Assembly (NCBI GenBank): GCA_035649575.1
Contig: DASRJH010000324.1
Span: forward strand, 1 to 34,209
Direction of reading: 5' to 3'
DNA: 34,209 bases
Source of the DNA: DASVAL01 sp035649575
GTDB taxonomy: Bacteria; Planctomycetota; UBA1135; UBA2386
Under the pieces are notes generated by a model. It did no database searches, was not told the origin of the DNA, and worked only from the letters and a program-made list of their open reading frames with translations. The position numbers and the translations under genes were made by a program. Shown piece by piece: positions 30,486 to 34,209 of this stretch (within the stretch, counting starts at the first letter, position 1; every line of letters starts with the position of its first letter).

Positions 30486-31701
30486 GAGGACAAGCTGACG
30501 CAGCGAGATCGCCGCGTCGCTTCTTCGAGCGAACCCACCGGGGGCCCCGCGACACTCCGTCTCGGGGCCCCCGCCGTTTTGGCCGCGCACGCATGCGAAC
30601 GCGCCAGAACCTCGGCCAGTACAGTCCCTGCTGGCCACTCTTGCTGAACAGTCGCGCGAAATCGAACGAATTCGTGGCGTAGCTGATCGCGATCCAACCG
30701 GGCCCGACGTCGAGGGCCGGGTGGGCCTTTGCCGCGTAGACGAACGGCGTCTCCTCGCGTGATTCGGGTGGAGTCACCACATCGCGCGGCGCCGACCAGG
30801 GACCCGCAGCCTCGGCCGCCGTGTGCGCGGCGACGGTCGTCGCGCCGAAGCCGCGGCTGTAGACATGCAACCACGTGTTCCCGATGCGATGCAGCGAGCA
30901 CTCGGGGCCGGCGTCTTCGAGCACGAACGACCGCACCGTCGCGTCAGCCATCCAGCGACTCCCGTCCCACCATTGCATGCTCGCGCTGCCGCGGCGCATC
31001 TCCGCGAGCAGGAGGCGGCACAACAAACCGCGATGTGGTCCATTGCCCTCGGTGCCGAGAGCCACGACATGGTCGCCATCCCGCCACACGGCGGTACCGA
31101 ACACACACGGCAGCGGCGCAGTCGGCAGCGTCACCTCGCGCCACCGCCATGACGCGGGATCGGCGTCGGGTTCGTCGATGCACAGCAGGCGCCACCCATC
31201 GATCGAGAACCCGAGCCCTTGGCCCGGCGTGTTGCGCACGCGCGTCTGGAACAAGAACAGCGGCCCGCCGGCGATCCGAATGCCGTGCAGCGGCCAGAAG
31301 CCGAGTCCGCCTTCGTCGGCGAAGAACGGAGCCGGCTTGCCGTCCTCGTCCATCCGCCAGTGGAAGGACACCGAACCGAGCGCGGGGTTGCGACCGTGCT
31401 GCACCGCGAGGCTGTTGCGAACCATCACGGCTTCGCGACGGTCGCCCCGGTCGCTCGTCGCAACGAACGAATCCCCGAACAGCCAGAGGATGCGGTCGCC
31501 GCCGAGGTCGACCGAATAGACCGCGTCGCCGCCGAGCCAGTGCCGATCCCGCTGGAACAGCGCATCGGCGGCCGGCCAGGGTTCGGCTTCCCAAGCCACT
31601 GGTGGCGGCGCGGTGCACGCACTGCACAGGACGAAGGTGGCAGCCGCAGCCGAGAACCGCCGTCGGCTCGCGTTGCCAGGGCTGCGTGGCCTGGAGCTCA
31701 T
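30352..31701 (-). CDS. Exported DUF4185-like beta-propeller protein with an antisense-overlapping tail
   Basis: 449 aa. The N-terminus NASRRRFSAAAATFVLCSAC looks like a twin-arginine or lipoprotein signal. The body matches DUF4185-type exported propellers: LGGDAVYSVDLGGDRILWLF followed by GDSFV, FFADEGGLGFWPLHGIRI, VFGTAVWRDGDHVVALG, ECSLHRIGNTWLHVYSRGFG, and a close at GLYWPRFWRVRM. After that natural domain end (about residue 369) the frame stays open for 80 more Arg/Ser/Pro-rich residues. They run through the terminator and 134 bases antisense to the Lys-rich gene, which makes the tail doubtful. The ATG overlaps the stop of the FAD-protein gene as ATGA. The enzymatic role, if any, is unknown. 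Confidence 0.75.
   Translation of the reverse strand: MSSRPRSPGNASRRRFSAAAATFVLCSACTAPPPVAWEAEPWPAADALFQRDRHWLGGDAVYSVDLGGDRILWLFGDSFVATSDRGDRREAVMVRNSLAVQHGRNPALGSVSFHWRMDEDGKPAPFFADEGGLGFWPLHGIRIAGGPLFLFQTRVRNTPGQGLGFSIDGWRLLCIDEPDADPASWRWREVTLPTAPLPCVFGTAVWRDGDHVVALGTEGNGPHRGLLCRLLLAEMRRGSASMQWWDGSRWMADATVRSFVLEDAGPECSLHRIGNTWLHVYSRGFGATTVAAHTAAEAAGPWSAPRDVVTPPESREETPFVYAAKAHPALDVGPGWIAISYATNSFDFARLFSKSGQQGLYWPRFWRVRMRARPKRRGPRDGVSRGPRWVRSKKRRGDLAASACPLTCPSSSRPSSGPCPSLRPWPSRRGSSSVQLPLLPWWDARRPPR
30541..30581 (+). terminator. Intrinsic terminator of the Lys-rich protein gene
   Basis: GGGGGCCCCG (30541-30550) and CGGGGCCCCC (30564-30573) form a perfect 10-bp stem with a 13-base loop, followed by GCCGTTTT. 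It is 55 bp past the stop codon. Confidence 0.85.
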
Positions 31702-33080
31702 TCCGGCGGCGCCTCGAGGATCGTCTCGGTGCGTACGGGCTTCAGCGGAACCTGGACGACGGGCCGGTCCATCGCCGTCGCCGGCGCGCGGCACGCGAGC
31801 GCCTGCAGCGACGGGCCGCAGATGCGCGCCTGGCACGGGCCCATGCCCGCGCGACAGCCGAGCTTGATCGCGCGAAACGAAGGTCCGTGCAGCTCCGCGG
31901 CGTCGCGCGCGTGCTGCAGCGTCACGTCCTCGCAGCGGCAGACCACCGTGTCCGGCAACGCCAGTTCGTGCAGCCCCGGCAACGGCGCGAACGCGCGCAA
32001 CAGCACATCGGCGGCGGCCCGTTCCGCGGCGACCCTGTTCGCGAGCGCGCGCGCGACCGCAGTGCCCGTCCGTTCTCTGACGATCGCGGCCGCCGCGAGC
32101 TCGCCTTCTGCGATCGCGACCTCGGCGCCGCCGACGCCACAGATCTCGCCCGCCGCGAAGACGCCCGCGACCGACGTGCGTTGCTCGCCATCGACACGCA
32201 GGCAGTGTCCGCCGCGCGCGGCGACGAAGTGCGAGTCGCAGCCGAGCTGCAGTCCCAGTTCGATCGACGGCACGAGCCCGAACCCCGCGCCGACCACGTC
32301 GACCTCGATCGTCTGCGCGGTGTCGCGGCGCGGCCGCCCGTCGCGATCGACCTTGCCGATCACCGCGCGCTGCACGCGACCATGACCTTCGCAGCCGAAG
32401 ACCGTCCAACCCCACCGCAGCCGCACGCCGGCGGCCAGCAGCTTCCTCGTGTACCAGAGCGCCTCGCGGCAACGTGCGGCATTGCCTAGCACGGCGGGCA
32501 GGGCTCGCAGCGCGGCCCAACGCGAGCTCGCTTCCAAGGCGGCCACGACGTGCACTCCGGCACTGAGCAGCGCCATCACGGTCGGCAGCAGCAGCGGCCC
32601 CGAACCGACCACGAGCGCCCGCTTGCCCGGCACGACGCCGAAGCCGCGCACCATGACCTGCAGGGCACCTGCCGTCATGACGCCGGGCAGCGTCCAACCG
32701 GGAAACGGAATGCAGCGATCGTAGGCGCCTGGCGCGAGCACGATGTGCCGGCAGCGCAACAGCCACGATGCGTCGCCCTGTTCGAACCAGAGCCGGCCGG
32801 GCCGGGCGTCCCACACGGTAGCCCCGCTCTGCAGCGTCACCTTCGCGCGCAGGAAGGCGTCGAGCAGGCGCTCGCCGTGTCGATGGCTCGGCGGTTGCGC
32901 GATGGCCGCGTGGCCATGTGCGCCCTCGGGCAGCTGCCGGAAGATCTGGCCACCGGGACGCTGGCCTTCGTCGAGCACGACGACCGAGAGCCCCGCCCGC
33001 GCGAGCAACTTGGCTGCCGCGAGACCGCCAGGTCCGGCGCCGACGATGCCCACGTCCGCGTCGAGGATGCGGTCGGTCAC
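31698..33080 (-). CDS. FAD-dependent oxidoreductase, opine oxidase A / HcnB / D-hydroxyproline dehydrogenase alpha-like
   Basis: 460 aa from GTG 33080, which overlaps the ferredoxin-like gene stop as GTGA. It has the FAD-binding VGIVGAGPGGLAAAKLLARAG, a second dinucleotide-type site (VVGSGPLLLPTVMALLSAG), and the SVAGVFAAGEICGVGGAE signature. The C-terminal BFD-like [2Fe-2S] domain carries VCRCEDV and KLGCRAGMGPCQARIC, the cysteines expected in OoxA/HcnB. In known heterotrimers this subunit binds FAD and shuttles electrons from the amine-oxidising subunit to the membrane. Its substrate class (opines, D-hydroxyproline or glycine) cannot be separated from sequence alone. Confidence 0.88.
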   Translation of the reverse strand: MTDRILDADVGIVGAGPGGLAAAKLLARAGLSVVVLDEGQRPGGQIFRQLPEGAHGHAAIAQPPSHRHGERLLDAFLRAKVTLQSGATVWDARPGRLWFEQGDASWLLRCRHIVLAPGAYDRCIPFPGWTLPGVMTAGALQVMVRGFGVVPGKRALVVGSGPLLLPTVMALLSAGVHVVAALEASSRWAALRALPAVLGNAARCREALWYTRKLLAAGVRLRWGWTVFGCEGHGRVQRAVIGKVDRDGRPRRDTAQTIEVDVVGAGFGLVPSIELGLQLGCDSHFVAARGGHCLRVDGEQRTSVAGVFAAGEICGVGGAEVAIAEGELAAAAIVRERTGTAVARALANRVAAERAAADVLLRAFAPLPGLHELALPDTVVCRCEDVTLQHARDAAELHGPSFRAIKLGCRAGMGPCQARICGPSLQALACRAPATAMDRPVVQVPLKPVRTETILEAPPE

Positions 33081-33358
33081 GGCTTGCCTCCGCGTTCGAC
33101 GCGCATGCCGTCGCGAACGACGGTCGTGCAGGCGCGGACCGTCCTGCCGTCGACGAGCACGAGGCACTCGTAGCAGATCCCCATGTTGCAGAGCACGCCG
33201 CGTGGCGCGCCGTCGCGGCTGCTGTTGCGCAGCACCTGTTCGCCGGCGGCGAACAGTGCCATTGCAATCGTGTCTCCCTCACGGCCCTGCATGGAGCGGC
33301 CCGCGAACGTGAACCCGACCACGCCTCGCTCGCCCGAGGCATCGATGCGGCCGCTCAT
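33077..33358 (-). CDS. (2Fe-2S)-binding subunit, HcnA / LhpF-like
   Basis: 93 aa. A plant-type ferredoxin-like fold with the cluster cysteines C57, C62, C65 (C-x4-C-x2-C) and C77 in GVLCNMGICYECLVLVDG then RTVRACTT. FAGRSMQGREGDTIAMALF is the ubiquitin-like front part. It carries electrons between the two flavin subunits in HCN synthase, opine oxidases and D-hydroxyproline dehydrogenase. It begins with ATG overlapping the stop of the DAO-type gene and ends overlapping the FAD-subunit start, so all three are translationally coupled. Confidence 0.93.
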   Translation of the reverse strand: MSGRIDASGERGVVGFTFAGRSMQGREGDTIAMALFAAGEQVLRNSSRDGAPRGVLCNMGICYECLVLVDGRTVRACTTVVRDGMRVERGGKP

Positions 33359-34209
33359 GACGCGAACCTCGAGGGCAGGTAAGGCGTGTGGTCGATGTCG
33401 CAGGGTTGCCCTGCGATCTGCTGCGCGAGCAGGCGTCCCGTGATCGGCGCGAGCGAGATCCCGAGCCCTTCGTGCCCGGCCGCGATCCACAGCCCCTGCA
33501 CGTGCGGCCACGGGCCGATCAGCGGATGCTTGTCGATCGAGTAGGGCCGCAGACCCACCCACGTGCGCACGATCGGCGCCTGGCGCAGGCCCGGTGCGTA
33601 ACGCTGCGCGCGCAACAGCGAACGGTGCAGCAGTTCGCGGTTCAGCGTGCGGTCCATGCCGCGGAACTGGCGCGTGCTGCCGATCAAACAGCTGCCGTTC
33701 GTCTGCGGCTGCATGTTCACGGCGTGACCGCCGGGATCGCCTTCGGTCCGCGTCGGGTCGACCTTCGCGGCGCCGTGTGCAAAACGCAGGTAGCTGACTT
33801 CGAGCAGCTGGGTCCGGATCGGCGAGACGTGATGGCCCGTGATCGCGAGGTTGCCCGCGCGAGGGTAGATCGGCAGGCGCGGTTGGCCGAGCATCTCGGC
33901 GAGCTCGGGCGCCCACACGCCGGTAGCGTTGACGACGGTGCGCGTGCCGATCGCGCCGTTCGCCGTGCGCACGGCAGCGATGCGGTCGCCCTCGCGGTCG
34001 AAGCCGAGCACGGCGCAATGCGAACGCACCTCGAGGTTGCTGTTGGCGGAACGGGCTTCGCGCAGCATCGCGCTGCACGCGGACATCGGCAGCACCACAC
34101 CGTCACCCGGATAGAACAGCGCGCCCGGCAGATCATGCGCGAGCCCGGGCTCGAGCTCACGCAGCTGGATCGGATCGAGGATGTCCGCGCGGTCGCCGTT
34201 GTCGACGAA
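33355..34209 (-). CDS. FAD-dependent DAO-family oxidoreductase, opine oxidase B / HcnC / LhpB-like (N-terminus outside window)
   Basis: 284 residues of the C-terminal part are visible; the FAD-binding N-terminus lies beyond the edge. DAO-family features: VVLPMSACSAMLREARSA, RTVVNATGVWAPELAEML, PRAGNLAITGHHVSP, HAVNMQPQTNGSCLIGSTRQ then FRGMDRT, the VRTWVGLRPYSIDKHPLIGP segment, and WIAAGHEGLGISLAPITGRL. These match the subunits that oxidise D-amino acids or opines with release of an imine. It precedes its [2Fe-2S] and second flavoprotein partners, the order known for D-hydroxyproline dehydrogenases. Confidence 0.9.
   Translation of the reverse strand, partial: FVDNGDRADILDPIQLRELEPGLAHDLPGALFYPGDGVVLPMSACSAMLREARSANSNLEVRSHCAVLGFDREGDRIAAVRTANGAIGTRTVVNATGVWAPELAEMLGQPRLPIYPRAGNLAITGHHVSPIRTQLLEVSYLRFAHGAAKVDPTRTEGDPGGHAVNMQPQTNGSCLIGSTRQFRGMDRTLNRELLHRSLLRAQRYAPGLRQAPIVRTWVGLRPYSIDKHPLIGPWPHVQGLWIAAGHEGLGISLAPITGRLLAQQIAGQPCDIDHTPYLPSRFAS

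Noticed and set aside
30352..33342. A single 996-residue protein covering two minus-strand genes
   Set aside because: Its first half is the FAD-protein gene in another frame and is Arg-rich nonsense; the real gene starts at the ATGA overlap at 31701.

Overview
The window is dense, very GC-rich bacterial DNA with the bias toward G/C third codon positions expected of a chromosome. I see no rRNA, tRNA, insertion sequence, phage gene or CRISPR array. Exported proteins ending their signal peptides in Ala-Gln, a serine/threonine kinase, a SpoIIE-like signalling protein and PQQ-dehydrogenase-like exported proteins with extra C-terminal modules suggest a Planctomycetota-like organism. That is an inference; no marker here proves it.

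Positions 1-11003 are one long minus-strand series. Reading downstream, it runs glmU, prs, rplY, pth, rpsF, rpsR, rplI, rimO, pgsA, pgpA (cell-wall precursor, PRPP, ribosome and phospholipid functions). Several of these are coupled by 1-4 base overlaps. After them come a membrane HAMP/SpoIIE-like protein with damaged metal sites, a MazG-like protein, a Uma2-family protein and a Ser/Thr kinase cut by the window edge. Next upstream lie a pair of structured 118-bp repeats and an exported glucose/sorbosone dehydrogenase-like protein (11347-13245).

Positions 13450-19112 (plus strand) form a surface-polysaccharide cassette: a KpsC/KpsS-type capsule protein, a Wzx-like flippase, a methyltransferase and two family-2 glycosyltransferases. 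The cassette faces an XRE-type regulator. That regulator diverges from an RsmJ-like rRNA methyltransferase.

Positions 20661-25472 (minus) hold a second housekeeping operon: DAHP synthase, tpiA, secG, yicC, gmk, a CoaC-like flavoprotein and prmA. A 717-bp stretch without a convincing gene follows. Then come an exported protein, an NYN-LOTUS ribonuclease-like protein, an exported protein with a lectin-like C-terminus, and a small Lys-rich exported protein whose leader can form two competing hairpins.

The right end (minus) is a four-gene operon. It encodes the three parts of an opine oxidase / D-hydroxyproline dehydrogenase / HcnABC-type enzyme, coupled to an exported DUF4185-like protein. The tail of that last gene runs antisense through the terminator and the 3' end of the Lys-rich gene.

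There is no obvious defence or mobile system. The best leads are the structured repeats, short tandem repeats anchored on stop codons, degenerate-enzyme candidates (SpoIIE-like, CoaC-like, Uma2), the mixed capsule/Wzx cassette, and the dehydrogenase-DUF4185 operon.
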